Positions 1 to 9,344 are shown, counted from the first letter of the stretch. The stretch is DNA of 64,000 nt from Undibacterium_A arcticum (GCF_042660705.1 NZ_JBHSUQ010000001.1), one strand, 5' to 3'. Numbers and translations are program-made. The notes: generated by a model from the sequence alone, not told the origin.

Positions 1-15
1 GCAGATGGAAAGATA

Positions 16-737
16 ATGAGTCCACTTTTGTCGGTTGAAAATGTTTCAAAAAGCTTTGGATCATTCAAAGTAACGAAGGACTTTAGCTTTCATCTCAATC
101 CAGGCGAGGCGCTTGGTGTGCTCGGCCCTAACGGTGCCGGTAAGACGACGATCTTCAACTTAATATCCGGGGATGTCCGCGTCGATCAAGGCCGCATCTC
201 GCTCAAAGGCGCTGATATCACCAGTCAGCCACCTCATCAGAGATGTCGGGCCGGCATCGGGCGCTCGTACCAGATTGCGCTCCCCTTCGAGGGCATGACG
301 GTGTTCGAAAACCTGCTTGTCGGCGCGATGTTCGGCGCAGAGAAATCGGGCCAGGACGCCGACGATATTTGCGTCAACGTGCTCTCGCGTACCGGATTGC
401 TGCAGAAGGCAAACCGTCTGGCGGGTAGTCTCACGCTGCTCGACCGGAAGCGATTAGAGCTGGCAAGAGCGATGGCTACCCAACCTGAGGTCCTTCTCCT
501 TGATGAAATCGCCGGCGGACTCACCGAACATGAAGCGCATGAACTCGTCGAAATGGTCAACGACATTCGCAAAGATGGTATTTCCATCATCTGGATCGAA
601 CACGTCGTACATGCATTGATGGCCGTAGCCACGCGACTCCTTGTTGTCAATTCGGGGAAAAGCTCGCAGAAGGCGAGCCGCGCGAAGTAATGGAGAGCGC
701 TGAAGTCAGACGCGTCTATATGGGAATCGAGGTTTAA
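16..737 (+). CDS. livG: Branched-chain amino acid-type ABC transporter ATPase LivG (frameshifted near C-terminus)
   Basis: Cytoplasmic ATPase that energises uptake by the LivHM permease. Visible motifs are a Walker A GPNGAGKTT at about residues 36-44, a Walker B VLLLDEIAGG near 160 and the H-loop in WIEHVV. LivG proteins normally carry a LIDR/LSGG-like signature followed by a short tail ending in a YxG motif. The open frame breaks in the tail: at 651-660 (ttcggggaaa) one G is missing. Restoring it gives EKLAEGEPREVM and then VYMGIEV with a stop at 735-737, two bases before livF. The corrected protein is 240 residues, normal for LivG. The start has a GGAAAG ribosome site and the first gene of the operon probably lies left of the window. 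The family assignment is firm; the substrate is not shown, though the downstream cupin and monooxygenase suggest an aromatic acid. Confidence 0.9.
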
Positions 738-739
738 CC

Positions 740-1432
740 ATGCTCAGTGTGAAAAAACTAGAAGCGTTCTACGGGGACTTCCAGGCGCTCTTTGGCATCG
801 ATTTTGAAATCGGCGAGAGTGAAACCGTTTCGATCATCGGCTCTAATGGTGCCGGAAAATCCACCTTTTTGAAAACCGTGTGTGGGCAACTAAAAGCCGC
901 CCCCAGTGCCATCATTTTCGCGGGCGAGCCGATTGGAGGAAAACCGGCCAACGAAATTGTTGCCAAGGGAATTGCAATGGTTCCCGAAGGCAGACGGCTA
1001 TTCCGCAGCCTCACGGTAGAGGAAAACCTCCTTATGGGTGGATTCGCAAAGCGATCCGGGCCGTGGAACCTGAAGCGTGTTTACCAGCTTTTCCCTGCCC
1101 TTGAAGAGAAGCGCAATAACCTCAGCACCGCACTTTCCGGCGGCCAGCAACAGATGGTGGCAATCGGGCGCGCCCTAATGGCCAACCCAAAAATTTTGAT
1201 CTGCGATGAGGTTTCACTTGGATTGGCACCAATCGTGGTCAAGGGCATTTATGACGCACTTCCAAAGATAACGTCTGACGGCCTTGCAGTGATCATTGTG
1301 GAGCAGGATATCGACACCGCAATGCGCGTTTCTGATCGCGTGTACTGCTTCATGCATGGCCGTGTTTCACTCAAGGGAAGATCCGCGGATCTGACTAAAA
1401 ATCAGATTTCAGATGCCTATTTTGGCATTTAG
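740..1432 (+). CDS. livF: Branched-chain amino acid-type ABC transporter ATPase LivF
   Basis: Second ATPase of the Liv-type importer, 230 residues, intact. Walker A GSNGAGKST lies near residues 34-42, the ABC signature LSGGQQQMV near 132 and Walker B ILICDEVSLGLAP near 150; the SLGLAP motif is diagnostic of LivF rather than LivG. The C-terminus ends in YFGI as usual. It starts two bases after the corrected stop of livG and is followed after 11 bases by livH, so the four genes form one transcription unit. It acts with LivG as a heterodimer on the cytoplasmic face of LivH-LivM. Confidence 0.93.
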   Translation: MLSVKKLEAFYGDFQALFGIDFEIGESETVSIIGSNGAGKSTFLKTVCGQLKAAPSAIIFAGEPIGGKPANEIVAKGIAMVPEGRRLFRSLTVEENLLMGGFAKRSGPWNLKRVYQLFPALEEKRNNLSTALSGGQQQMVAIGRALMANPKILICDEVSLGLAPIVVKGIYDALPKITSDGLAVIIVEQDIDTAMRVSDRVYCFMHGRVSLKGRSADLTKNQISDAYFGI

Positions 1433-1443
1433 GAAGGCTTATC

Positions 1444-2313
1444 ATGATCGAATGGATTGATACGATGGTTCAAGGCATATTGACCGGCGGCCTGTATGCA
1501 TTATTCGCCATTGGACTGTCATTAACTTATGGCGTCATGCGGTTGGTGAACATCGCCCATGGTGATTTCATCATGCTGTCCGCATACATCGCGCTGGTGT
1601 TTGTGACTTCAAGCGGAGTACATCCATTTGTAGCGCTGCCGATCGTCGTGGTGGTTATGTTTGCCTTGGGTTATTTCCTGCAGCGGACTATTCTCAACCG
1701 CACGCTCGGTCCCGACATCCTGCCACCGCTCCTTGTGACATTTGGCATGTCAATCATCATCCAGAACGGGTTGCTGGAAGGCTTCTCTGCTGACGCCAAA
1801 TCGCTTAACGTGGGCGACTTGGCGACGGCAAGTCTTCATCTGGGGGAAAACCTTGCGATTGGATGGTTTCCATTCATTGCTTTTCTAACCGCCGTCGGCC
1901 TTACGGTTGGCCTGACGCTTTTGTTCAAAAAGACCTCGCTCGGCATGGCTTTTCGAGCGACGTCGGATGATCAGGAAACCGCACAACTGATGGGTATTAA
2001 AAACCGCCATGTGTATGGGCTAGCCATGGGCGTTGCGTTTGCTTTGATGGCTGTAGGCGGAGTCTTCCTGGGAATTAAGACTTCCTTTACCCCCGACATG
2101 GGTCCCAGCTTCCTCCTCTATGCTTTCGAGGCGGTCGTAATCGGCGGTCTCGGCTCATTTTGGGGAACTTTCGCTGGCGCCGTTCTGCTCGGTGTCGCGC
2201 AGGGCATTGGATACAAATTCAATCCAGGCTGGGGTATCCTGGTCGGGCACTTAGTCTTTCTGGCGGTGTTGGTATTCAAGCCGACCGGGCTATTCGCAAA
2301 AACACAATCATGA
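1444..2313 (+). CDS. livH: Branched-chain amino acid-type ABC transporter permease LivH
   Basis: Inner-membrane permease of 289 residues with about eight hydrophobic segments. Family hallmarks are the N-terminal GGLYALFAIGLSLTYGVMRLVNIAHGD stretch (residues about 15-40), FRATSDDQETAQLMGI in the EAA-like ATPase-coupling loop (about 175-190) and VIGGLGSFWGTFAGA near 235. The stop overlaps the livM start in ATGA (2310-2313), which indicates translational coupling. The gene is intact. Confidence 0.94.
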   Translation: MIEWIDTMVQGILTGGLYALFAIGLSLTYGVMRLVNIAHGDFIMLSAYIALVFVTSSGVHPFVALPIVVVVMFALGYFLQRTILNRTLGPDILPPLLVTFGMSIIIQNGLLEGFSADAKSLNVGDLATASLHLGENLAIGWFPFIAFLTAVGLTVGLTLLFKKTSLGMAFRATSDDQETAQLMGIKNRHVYGLAMGVAFALMAVGGVFLGIKTSFTPDMGPSFLLYAFEAVVIGGLGSFWGTFAGAVLLGVAQGIGYKFNPGWGILVGHLVFLAVLVFKPTGLFAKTQS

Positions 2314-3373
2314 AAACTTCCATTAACTATGTCATTGAGCGCAGCACAACGGCGAGTCGCATCGGTTTACTACTCGGTGCGGCTATCTGCGGACTGCTTG
2401 TGTCCCTTCCATTCTGGGCTGACTCGAGCACATTGCGTCTTTTAGTGGAATTCATGTGTTATCTCGTTCTTGCGCAGATGTGGAATCTTTTGGCGGGATA
2501 CGGAGGCTTGATTTCAATAGGACAGCAAGCATTTGTCGGGATAGGCGGCTACGGGCTGTTCTTGATGGCAAACCATGGAAATATGAATCCGTTTATCGCA
2601 GTGCTTGTTGGCGGAATCATTGCTGCGATATTGGCCGTGCCGACGGCAAAAATTGTTTTTCGCTTACGCGGAGGCTATTTTGCGGTTGGTACCTGGGTCG
2701 TGGCAGAGGTCTACCGGCTGGCGATTTCCAATGTGCCGCTCGTGGGGGCGGGTCAGGTCAAAGTTTAACGGCCATGAGTGGTATCCCTAAAGCGACCCGT
2801 GAGTCGATCACATTCTGGATCGCAAGTGCGATGGCAATAGGTTTGATCGCCCTTATCTACTGGCTACTCCGCTCCCGGTTCGGGGTTGCATTAACTGCGA
2901 TCCGGGATAGCGAAGCGGCCTCGGAAAGCCAAGGGGTAGACGTGGAAAGAGTGAAGTTCTACGTGTATGTGCTTTCGGCATTCGGGTCCGGTCTGGTCGG
3001 TGCGCTCTATTATTTGAACGTACTTCGTATTGCGCCCAATTCCGCATTCGACTTGAGTTGGGTTGTGTCTGCAATTTTTATCGTAGTCATTGGCGGAATC
3101 GGTACTATTGAAGGACCTATCCTCGGGGCTGTGATTTTCTTCATCATGCGCGAGATGTTGTCGGATTACGGGAGTTGGTACCTGATGGTGATGGGCTTGG
3201 TCGCCATCATCGTGATGATCAAATGGCCCAAGGGAATTTGGGGATTTATACAGCAACGTTTCGATCTGCGGTTTTTCCCTGTGCAGCGGCGGGTACATTT
3301 AATTGAACCTTCCTCTGCAGCAAGTTCCCAAATGTTGAACAGTAATGACGGAAAATTTAAAAGCGTCCTATAA
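2310..3373 (+). CDS. livM: Branched-chain amino acid-type ABC transporter permease LivM (frameshifted)
   Basis: Second permease subunit, pairing with LivH. The first part carries NLLAGYGGLISIGQQAFVG and LRGGYFAVGTWVVAEV; the second part carries IRDSEAASESQGVDVERVKFYVY and VVIGGIGTIEGPILGA, all standard for LivM. The frame shifts by one missing base in the G-run around 2744-2752 (cgtgggggcgggtca), inside the family motif VGxGSG. With that base restored the protein is 354 residues, close to the family length. The C-terminal tail after the last membrane segment (from about residue 300) is long and hydrophilic. This is the last transporter gene of the operon. Confidence 0.9.
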
Positions 3374-3440
3374 ATCTGCGCACCTTAATCGTCGATAGAG
3401 CGTGTGTTATAAATTTTATTAAATACGGAAGAGATTCATT

Positions 3441-3865
3441 ATGGAACACAGTCAACCTGCCACAGGATTTCCCACGTTAAGCCATCGGATACACCGTATC
3501 TCGCCGGTGGTTTGCGAGACTTCTTCACTTATCGAGACCTTGGTATTAAGGATGCCACCGGCGGTCGTGTAATTGCGCACCTGGTAAAAGCAAATGCGAC
3601 GCCGGAGGAGGGTACAGGGTGGCACATCCATATTGCGGATTTTCAAATCGTCTATATGTTGAAAGGCTGGGCGCGTTTCATGTACGGCGATCAAGAAGCG
3701 CTCGTATCCGCAGGAGACTGCGTACATCAGACGCCAGGGCTCCGGCATTTTCTTTTCGATTACTCTCCAGACATGGAATACCTTGAGGTGGTTGGACCGG
3801 CGAATTTTGCAAGTGTCGAAGTTGACGGGCCTTGTGCGGTGCCAAAACCTCATCATTGGAAATAA
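3441..3865 (+). CDS. Small cupin-domain protein (frameshifted near N-terminus)
   Basis: Single-domain cupin of about 141 residues. The metal-binding cupin motif 1 is visible as WHIHIADFQIVYMLKG and motif 2 as GDCVHQTPGLRHFLFDY, so the three-histidine site typical of this fold is present. The best start is the ATG at 3441; its frame runs only about 13 codons before one missing A at 3479-3480 (cccacgttaagcc) moves the rest to another frame. Repair gives the junction FPTLKPSDTPYLAGGLRDFF. It lies 67 bases after livM and may be co-transcribed. Cupins of this size near aromatic monooxygenases are often dioxygenases or ligand-binding accessory proteins, but the exact role cannot be read from the sequence. 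Confidence 0.75.
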
Positions 3866-3960
3866 TTTCACAAAATCTGCAACGCCGCGTAGAGAGCATT
3901 AAAAATTTTGCGATGAGCGCGCGGGTCAGTGCTACTCTCCCTGATTTACCTCTATTGCGG

Positions 3961-4864
3961 CTATTTGACTGTCCCGTCACCCAGCGTGTTGGCGACCAGG
4001 CCGCGAAACCACCGATGTGCAGTATCGTTGTGATAACGGGCGTGCCAAAACTGTTTGACCGTTAAATCCGGCAATCGCACCGGAAGCTCGAACATCTGGA
4101 TATCTGCCAGGCGTGAGAATAACTCGGCCAGCTCACTAGGCACGCAAGCGATGAAATCCGATGTTGCAACTAGACTTGGCACTGTCAGCAGGTAGGGCAC
4201 ACTGACCCCGACCTTAAGCTGCGCTCCGAGCTGCCGCAATTCATCCTCCAGCAATTGATTGGAGAGCGCGAGCGTTCCTGCCAATACGTGTCTGCTTTCG
4301 ATAAATTGTTCAAGCGTCATCACCGGCTTTTTGCGCTTTCCCTTGCGAACTATACCTACCAGTGATCGGCGAAACAGCGCTTGCTGGTAGAGACTGTCGC
4401 CCATCTTTCCAAGATAGCCGATAGCCAGGTCAATCGCACCGTCTTGCAATGCCGACGCCAGCTCCAGTGAGGGTACCTGAATGGGTTTTAATGCCGCGTG
4501 CGGAGCACGTTCGCGTAGCGCGGCAAGCAGGCGAGGCAGCAGCACGATCATGCCCATGTCGCTCAGGCAGACCGAGAAGGTTCTGGTCGTCGTCAGTGCG
4601 TCGAATGCTTTCGCATCCCATATGTCTTGCTGAATCACCTCCAGCGCGTGCAAGGCGCCTAGCGCAATGCGTTCGCCGGTAGGGGTGGGAGCCATCACAG
4701 CCCCTGCGCGCACGAACAAGTCGTCCTGGAATAGGGTGCGCAACCTGGCCAAGGCATGGCTTACCGCGGGTTGGGTCAAACCAAGGCGATCTGCCGCGCG
4801 CGACACCGATTTCTTCGAACAACGCGCGTAAGACGTACAGAAAATTAAGATCCGGACCAATCAT
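3961..4864 (-). CDS. LysR-family transcriptional regulator (frameshifted near N-terminus)
   Basis: LysR-type regulator, about 301 residues after repair. The N-terminal winged helix-turn-helix is clear (SVSRAADRLGLTQPAVSHALARLR), followed by the effector-binding domain of the NodD/NahR/LinR type (FSVCLSDMGMIVLLPRLLAALRERAP). The start ATG at 4864-4862 begins MIGPDLNFLYVLRALFEE. The frame is broken around 4810-4814 in the short T-run (A-run on the coding strand), where two bases appear to be missing from what should read EEKSVSRAA. It is divergent from the FAD monooxygenase with about 100 bases between the starts, the usual arrangement for a LysR protein that controls its neighbour in response to an aromatic inducer. 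Confidence 0.88.
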
Positions 4865-4966
4865 AAATGCACCGTATTCATAATTAATATGAAATTCATT
4901 ATATAGATTTATATCTGTTCGAAGATTAGCATCCGTCTCAATAAATAAAAATTCAGGAGACTTAAC

Positions 4967-6629
4967 GTGTTCGATTGCGATGTCCTTATCGTCGGCGGCG
5001 GTCCTGTCGGCTTGTTCCTGGCAGCGGAGCTTGGTCAGCGCGGCGTCAAAGTGCAACTGTTCGATACCAAGCCTGGCACGAGCAAACATCCGGCTGCCAA
5101 TGCGAACAGTGCGCGCACCATGGAACATTTCCGTCGTATTGGCGTTTCCGATGCGGTGCGCGCAGCGGGATTGCCAAGGGACTATGCACCCGATATCGCC
5201 TATTTCACATCCATTGCGCAACATGAGCTGGCGAGATTGAAACAACCGGCATCGGGAATCTCCGAGCGGTGGGCAAAGGAGCGTGCATTCACCTGGCCGA
5301 CAGCTGAGCCGCCACACCGTTGTTCGCAGCTGTATGTTGAACCCATCCTGTTAAACGCAGCACATCAGCAATCAGCCTGCAGCATCAATTTCTGCATGTG
5401 TAGACAGCTTCATGCAGGATGATGAAGGCGTGACCGCGCTGGTGTCCCTTGCTGCCACGGCGGATCGGGAGGCGCACACACGTACCGTACGAGCGCGTTA
5501 TCTGATCGGTTGCGACGGCCCGCGCAGCTCCGTGCGCAAGGCACTGAATATTCGCTATGACGGCGTGGCCGGTGAGAAGCGCGAGTTCATGGGCGGGCAG
5601 ATGGATGCCGTCTATTTTTATGCGCCAACGCTCTACAGCGTTACCCAGCGTGCCCCTGCATGGCAATACTGGACTTTCAGCCCGACCCAGCGCGCACTGC
5701 TGATCGCAATTGACGGCCATGGTCATTTCATCATGAATATCCAGCTACGCGATGGCGAAGCGGCCAATCCGGCAGCAATTCGAGATCGGATCGTCACCGC
5801 GATCGGCGCCGATATTCCTTTCGAGATCAAAAGCAATTCGTCATGGACGGCCGGCTATGCACTGGTGGCAGAACGCTTCAGTGCCGGACGTGTGTTCCTG
5901 GCCGGCGATGCCGCTCACTTATTTACGCCAACCGGCGGCCTCGGCTATAACACTGGCATCGAAGATGCGGCAAATCTGGCGTGGAAACTGGAAGCCTTGG
6001 TCAAGGGACACGCTGGTTCGGCGTTGGCAGACAGTTATCATGCGGAACGCCATCCGGCTGCACTGCGCAACACGGAATTTGCCAGGAAGTTCGCCGATAG
6101 CATCGGTCACATACAACCGCCGGCAGAGACCTTCATCGACGGCGCGCAGGGCGACGCGATGCGCGAAGCGGTTGGCCAATATCTTGCCTTTCATGCTTAT
6201 CACGAGTTCGTCATTCCCGGCGTGCATCTGGGCACGCGCTACGAACAGTCGCCACTGGTAAGAGCTGAAGCAGGGCCTTCAACTCCGGATAGCGCGAATC
6301 TTTATCAGGCCAGCGCCAGGCCGGGACATCGGGCGCCGCATGGCTGGCTGCAAGACGGCAGCTCGCTGTACGACAAATTCGGCCAAGGCTTCACCTTGCT
6401 ATGCCTGAACCGCGATAACACGGGCGCGGTTGCGCTAATCGATATGCGCGAGTTGCTGCCAAATTTGACGCTGGTTCATATCCGCGAAGATGCAATCAGT
6501 GATCTGTACCAGGCAGATTTCGCGCTGATACGCCCTGATCAGCATGTCGCATGGCGAGTGTACGGCTTCACTGACCAGTACGTATCGACCATGGGCGGTG
6601 TTGGTGAACGTGTTGGCATCCTTGACTAA
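4967..6629 (+). CDS. FAD-dependent aromatic-ring monooxygenase (PheA/TfdB/MhpA type, frameshifted)
   Basis: Flavoprotein hydroxylase of the FAD_binding_3 family, about 554 residues after repair. The dinucleotide-binding GxGxxG is at residues 8-15 (VGGGPVGLFLAAEL), the DG motif is ARYLIGCDGPRSSVRKAL, and the second FAD motif is VFLAGDAAHLFTPTGGLGYNTGIEDA. A C-terminal thioredoxin-like domain follows as in phenol hydroxylases. The frame breaks at about 5395-5400, where two bases seem lost between FCM and VDSFMQDDEG. The enzyme should use NAD(P)H and oxygen to hydroxylate an aromatic substrate. The upstream LysR gene and the Liv-type transporter fit uptake and first attack of an aromatic acid. 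The specific substrate is unknown. Confidence 0.88.
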
Positions 6630-6727
6630 ACCGGCCGCAATCGCCAGCAGCTGACTGGGCGCGGCGTTGCTGTGGGTATCTTGATTTTCAAGCATCTACC
6701 AAGCCCTTTGTATTGTCAGTCGTCATT

Positions 6728-7189
6728 CTAGCGCCCTCCGGAAAACAAGCGATCATCCCAGATCACCGGCCTCACTTCTGACACAACAATCCGCGCCGCA
6801 TCCGCATGCAGCGGATTCACGATTACATTCATCTCTTCGCGTGCGACCACCGACGGCACCATCAGCACAGCGCTTCTCAATTCACTCAGCCAGCGATCGC
6901 CAACTTCGCGCGCGGTGCGGCTGTCGCTTGCGTCCCATCCCGCTGCCAGCTTTTCGACTGACAGCGCTTCAATGGGGACATCGACCGGGGTCTCGGCAAC
7001 GACAAACACATGCGTTCTCGGTAGTTTGCCGATGCGTGCGTGAACCAGGACCTCGAGCATGGCGCCGGCATAGCTTGCAGAGCCGTAAATTACGGGTCTG
7101 CCTGGACTATTCCAGCGACCGCCGATCAGCAGGGCACCGGAGCCATCCCATATCGGGTGTCGGCTATCAGCGATCCGATAGATCCGCAT
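6728..7189 (-). CDS. RES-domain toxin
   Basis: Protein of 153 residues made of one RES domain: GGRWNSPGRPVIYGSASYAGAMLEVLVH (residues about 23-50) holds the conserved Arg, Tyr, Ser and Glu of the family, and the C-terminus ends in a PVIWDDRLF motif typical of RES toxins. Known RES toxins deplete NAD+ or ADP-ribosylate targets and stop growth. The gene begins at the base next to the antitoxin stop codon, so the two are coupled in the usual antitoxin-toxin order. Confidence 0.92.
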   Translation of the reverse strand: MRIYRIADSRHPIWDGSGALLIGGRWNSPGRPVIYGSASYAGAMLEVLVHARIGKLPRTHVFVVAETPVDVPIEALSVEKLAAGWDASDSRTAREVGDRWLSELRSAVLMVPSVVAREEMNVIVNPLHADAARIVVSEVRPVIWDDRLFSGGR

Positions 7190-7618
7190 TTACGCCGGCA
7201 GCCCATAGAACAGCTTCCATAGCAACTCTTCGACGCGGCGCGCACCAAGCTCGGTCATCGACACATCGAGCGGAGTCTGGCTGTTCAAGAGAGGGTGGGG
7301 TGTATGCAGGAATTCCCTGGCGTCAACTTCAGAGTCCCAGACATGCTCAGCAGTGGCGAACACGCGCGCGAGGCGCTCGGCTTTTTCGGACTCATCTGGC
7401 GTTAGACGATCCCGGCGACGCTTGTACGTCGCTTCCGCGATGATCCTATACAGCAGTGCGGTACGCTCTTCCGTGTTGCGGCCGACGTGATCGACGCTGA
7501 CGCGTAGTGCCGATTTCGGCAGCCCGCGACGCACCATGTAGTCGAGTTCGGAAAAAGAGTGTGGCGGCGGTGTCAGCGACATGACCGCGGCAATTTTTTC
7601 TGGTGTAACAATTTGCAT
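7190..7618 (-). CDS. ParS/MbcA-type Xre antitoxin (DUF2384) of RES pair
   Basis: Antitoxin of 142 residues. The N-terminal half is an Xre-like helix-turn-helix region; the C-terminal half has the antitoxin/toxin-binding domain with ARVFATAEHVWDSEVDAREFLHTPHPLLNSQTPLDV and the GARRVEELLWKLFYG end that are standard in ParS/MbcA-like proteins. It precedes the RES toxin with no gap. The first gene of the operon lies just downstream (on the minus strand) of two related palindromes (7630-7662), which suits autoregulation by the antitoxin-toxin complex. Confidence 0.9.
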   Translation of the reverse strand: MQIVTPEKIAAVMSLTPPPHSFSELDYMVRRGLPKSALRVSVDHVGRNTEERTALLYRIIAEATYKRRRDRLTPDESEKAERLARVFATAEHVWDSEVDAREFLHTPHPLLNSQTPLDVSMTELGARRVEELLWKLFYGLPA

Positions 7619-7629
7619 GATTGACCAAG

Positions 7630-7662
7630 TATCAATTGATATGTTTAATTAAATCATATGAT
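7630..7662 (-). promoter_or_regulatory. Paired palindromic operator of the RES toxin-antitoxin operon
   Basis: Two perfect 10-base palindromes, ATCAATTGAT (7631-7640; extended to 12 as TATCAATTGATA) and ATCATATGAT (7653-7662), share the pattern ATCAWWTGAT. Their starts are 22 bases apart, two helical turns, so dimers would bind the same DNA face. They sit 13-44 bases upstream of the antitoxin start in an AT-rich promoter region. Autoregulation is known for this TA family; assignment to this protein is inference. Confidence 0.6.
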
Positions 7663-8145
7663 ACACGATAAAATCGCCGAATACCTGTCGTGAAAGATCT
7701 GCAATACAACGTCAGCTGTGTGCCAAGTCATGAGGTCCGCCCGGCAATAGGTATACTGGATTGTCCAGTGTTGAACGGATTAGAGCATCGAGTAATTCGA
7801 GACAGGCCATTTCGTTGGGTCGCCGCGTAAACTATTGTAAAAGCGAGCGCGCGGACAGATGAATACCACCACATATCGTCTTCGTCTACAAAATCCATCC
7901 AATAACATATTGGTAATTTGTCGAAAAATGGTGGTTCTATTGTGTACGCTGACACAGGCATGCCAACATTCTACGTAAAGACGTAGATGTGCCAACATTC
8001 TAAATGGGGATTATTCCAAAGCGCATTGCGGAATCGAGTGCGTAGTTTCTCACCATACAGGCGCTGAGCATTATTCATGAATATGATATCTATCATGTCA
8101 AATTAAAATTAGCGATATATGCGGCAATGCACCATAATTCATCTG
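7663..8145. other. Intergenic region without recognisable gene
   Basis: About 480 AT-rich bases between the TA operon and the tRNA-spacer remnant. Short minus-strand reading frames at about 7728-7998 have no recognisable domain and no good ribosome site. A short phrase (gtgccaacattcta and tgccaacattctacg at about 7960-8001) is imperfectly repeated. Nothing else was supported. Confidence 0.4.
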
Positions 8146-8165
8146 TCTCCTCCAATCTCCTCCAA
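8146..8165 (+). repeat. 10-base tandem duplication
   Basis: TCTCCTCCAA occurs twice head to tail (8146-8155, 8156-8165) just before the terminator at 8177. The CTCC-rich text resembles a tRNA 3' end, so this may be the duplicated tail of a lost tRNA-Tyr gene. Confidence 0.5.
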
Positions 8166-8176
8166 GAATTGGATTT

Positions 8177-8205
8177 AGCCCGCTCTTAGCAGCGGGCTTT
8201 TTTTT
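8177..8205 (+). terminator. Rho-independent terminator
   Basis: Perfect 8-base stem AGCCCGCT/AGCGGGCT (8177-8184 and 8191-8198) with loop CTTAGC, followed by a run of eight T. No protein gene ends just upstream; the neighbouring tRNA-Gly 5' sequence suggests it once stood in a tRNA operon spacer. Confidence 0.8.
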
Positions 8206-8221
8206 CGTACACAGGAATTTG

Positions 8222-8236
8222 GCGGGTGTAGCTCAA
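8222..8236 (+). pseudogene. 5' fragment resembling tRNA-Gly
   Basis: GCGGGTGTAGCTCAA matches, from memory, the first 15 bases of betaproteobacterial tRNA-Gly(TCC), covering the acceptor arm and the start of the D arm. The sequence then departs (cgcgatgttcgg) and no anticodon or T arm follows, so no functional tRNA is present. It lies 17 bases after a terminator, as expected for the tRNA-Tyr to tRNA-Gly interval next to tuf in this group. It could be a recombination scar; a chance match is possible. Confidence 0.4.
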
Positions 8237-8342
8237 CGCGATGTTCGGCGGCCACTAAATTGTGTTGGTGCCATGTTTGCCCACAGTGCGACGAAAGTAA
8301 GAAACGCGGCATAAGGATTTCCTCTTGACAAGAGTGAGCGCG

Positions 8343-8373
8343 TTGCGCTAGAGCGCCGCGCGACCTGTATAAT
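8343..8373 (+). promoter_or_regulatory. Candidate sigma70 promoter
   Basis: A perfect -10 box TATAAT (8368-8373) with TTGCGC (8343-8348) 19 bases upstream, ending 28 bases before the start codon at 8402. A consensus TTGACA also occurs at 8325-8330 but at the wrong spacing. Confidence 0.45.
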
Positions 8374-8401
8374 ATGGACCCTTTGCGACGGAGAACGCGA
8401 T

Positions 8402-9025
8402 ATGCCGACTACCCAGTCTCGATTGGCCACTCACGCCCCGCAGGAACCTCGCCTCAAGCAAGGTGCACCCCTCACAAAAACCGCAAAGCCCCGAACGAAA
8501 GCGCAGGAACGTGCCAACAAAAAGTTGTTGGAGGACCGCCAAGCGTGGGACATAGAAAAAATTATTGTCGAGCAAGAAGCCGTCGCGTCCAAAAGGAAAG
8601 TCAGTGACGAGGGACCTCGGTGGGACACGCTACTCGTCGCTTTGGACAAGCATGCGGCCGGGTCTTGGGCCCTGCTGGACAAGGCTTTGTCCCCGTTCTG
8701 CATGGGCGCGACAGGCCCAATGAATCCAAAGACCGGGCAGTATGTCACCGAAATAAGGATGGTCCGTAACCAGGTCGAGCAAGTGGAGCAGGTACTGGAA
8801 GGCATCGAGACTGTACTGCCTTTCCTGACACCTCAGCGCGGGAGTTACGAGTTTCGTATCAAGTTGCAGGGCGCCAAGATTCGCGATAAGAACTGGCTGA
8901 ATCTGAGCAAAGACGGTAAAGCGCAGGTGTTGAGCAGCGTCCATCCTGCAGTCTCGTTTCACGATTTGCGAAGCGCGCTAGCGTTCATTTGCGAGAACAG
9001 ACCTGCCGCGGAAAAGCTGCAGTAG
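8402..9025 (+). CDS. Hypothetical protein, 207 residues
   Basis: I do not recognise this protein. The first 50 residues are rich in Lys, Arg, Gln, Thr and Pro and look disordered; residues about 45-75 (KKLLEDRQAWDIEKIIVEQEAVASKRK) are charged and probably helical. The rest is a compact mixed region containing EIRMVRNQVEQVEQVLEGIETVLPFL, which reads as a coiled-coil helix. There is no signal peptide or membrane segment, so it is probably cytoplasmic. A good -10 box lies 28 bases upstream. Codon use resembles the neighbours. It stands alone between the tRNA-spacer remnant and a DnaA-box-like cluster. Confidence 0.65.
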   Translation: MPTTQSRLATHAPQEPRLKQGAPLTKTAKPRTKAQERANKKLLEDRQAWDIEKIIVEQEAVASKRKVSDEGPRWDTLLVALDKHAAGSWALLDKALSPFCMGATGPMNPKTGQYVTEIRMVRNQVEQVEQVLEGIETVLPFLTPQRGSYEFRIKLQGAKIRDKNWLNLSKDGKAQVLSSVHPAVSFHDLRSALAFICENRPAAEKLQ

Positions 9026-9187
9026 TCTCGGCTAGTCGGCCGCTCTGCTGCGGAGGCAGGCAGGCGCGCCGGGGAGTCCCTTAAGCTCAAGCAGGCAACA
9101 AAAATTGGTCTTTCACGTTCCTGCCATTAATACTTGCACACCCTCGCATCCCTTGCTGGCAATAGCTTTGTCCACTGCCAGCATCAG

Positions 9188-9222
9188 TTATCCACAATGC
9201 TATCCACATAAAATGTGGGTAA
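9188..9222. promoter_or_regulatory. Cluster of DnaA-box-like sequences
   Basis: TTATCCACA (9188-9196) is the exact DnaA-box consensus. CTATCCACA (9200-9208) and, on the other strand, TGTGGGTAA (9214-9222) each differ from it by one base. No dnaA, dnaN, gyrB or rpmH gene is near, so this is not the usual oriC context; a DnaA-titrating or regulatory site is possible. Confidence 0.45.
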
Positions 9223-9344
9223 TTTCAGATGCCAAGGCGACGGGGGAACCCGGTTACGGTTGCGGGTCCGAACGCCATGGATAGCTCTTACATGGGACGA
9301 AATCAAGGTAAAGATGCTTTTATTGATTGAGGGGAGAGCCAAAG

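Noticed and set aside
4430..5317. Long minus-strand reading frame of 295 codons across the LysR and monooxygenase starts
   Set aside because: It is a shadow of two real genes; only its short middle part carries the true LysR N-terminus, which is explained by the frameshift.
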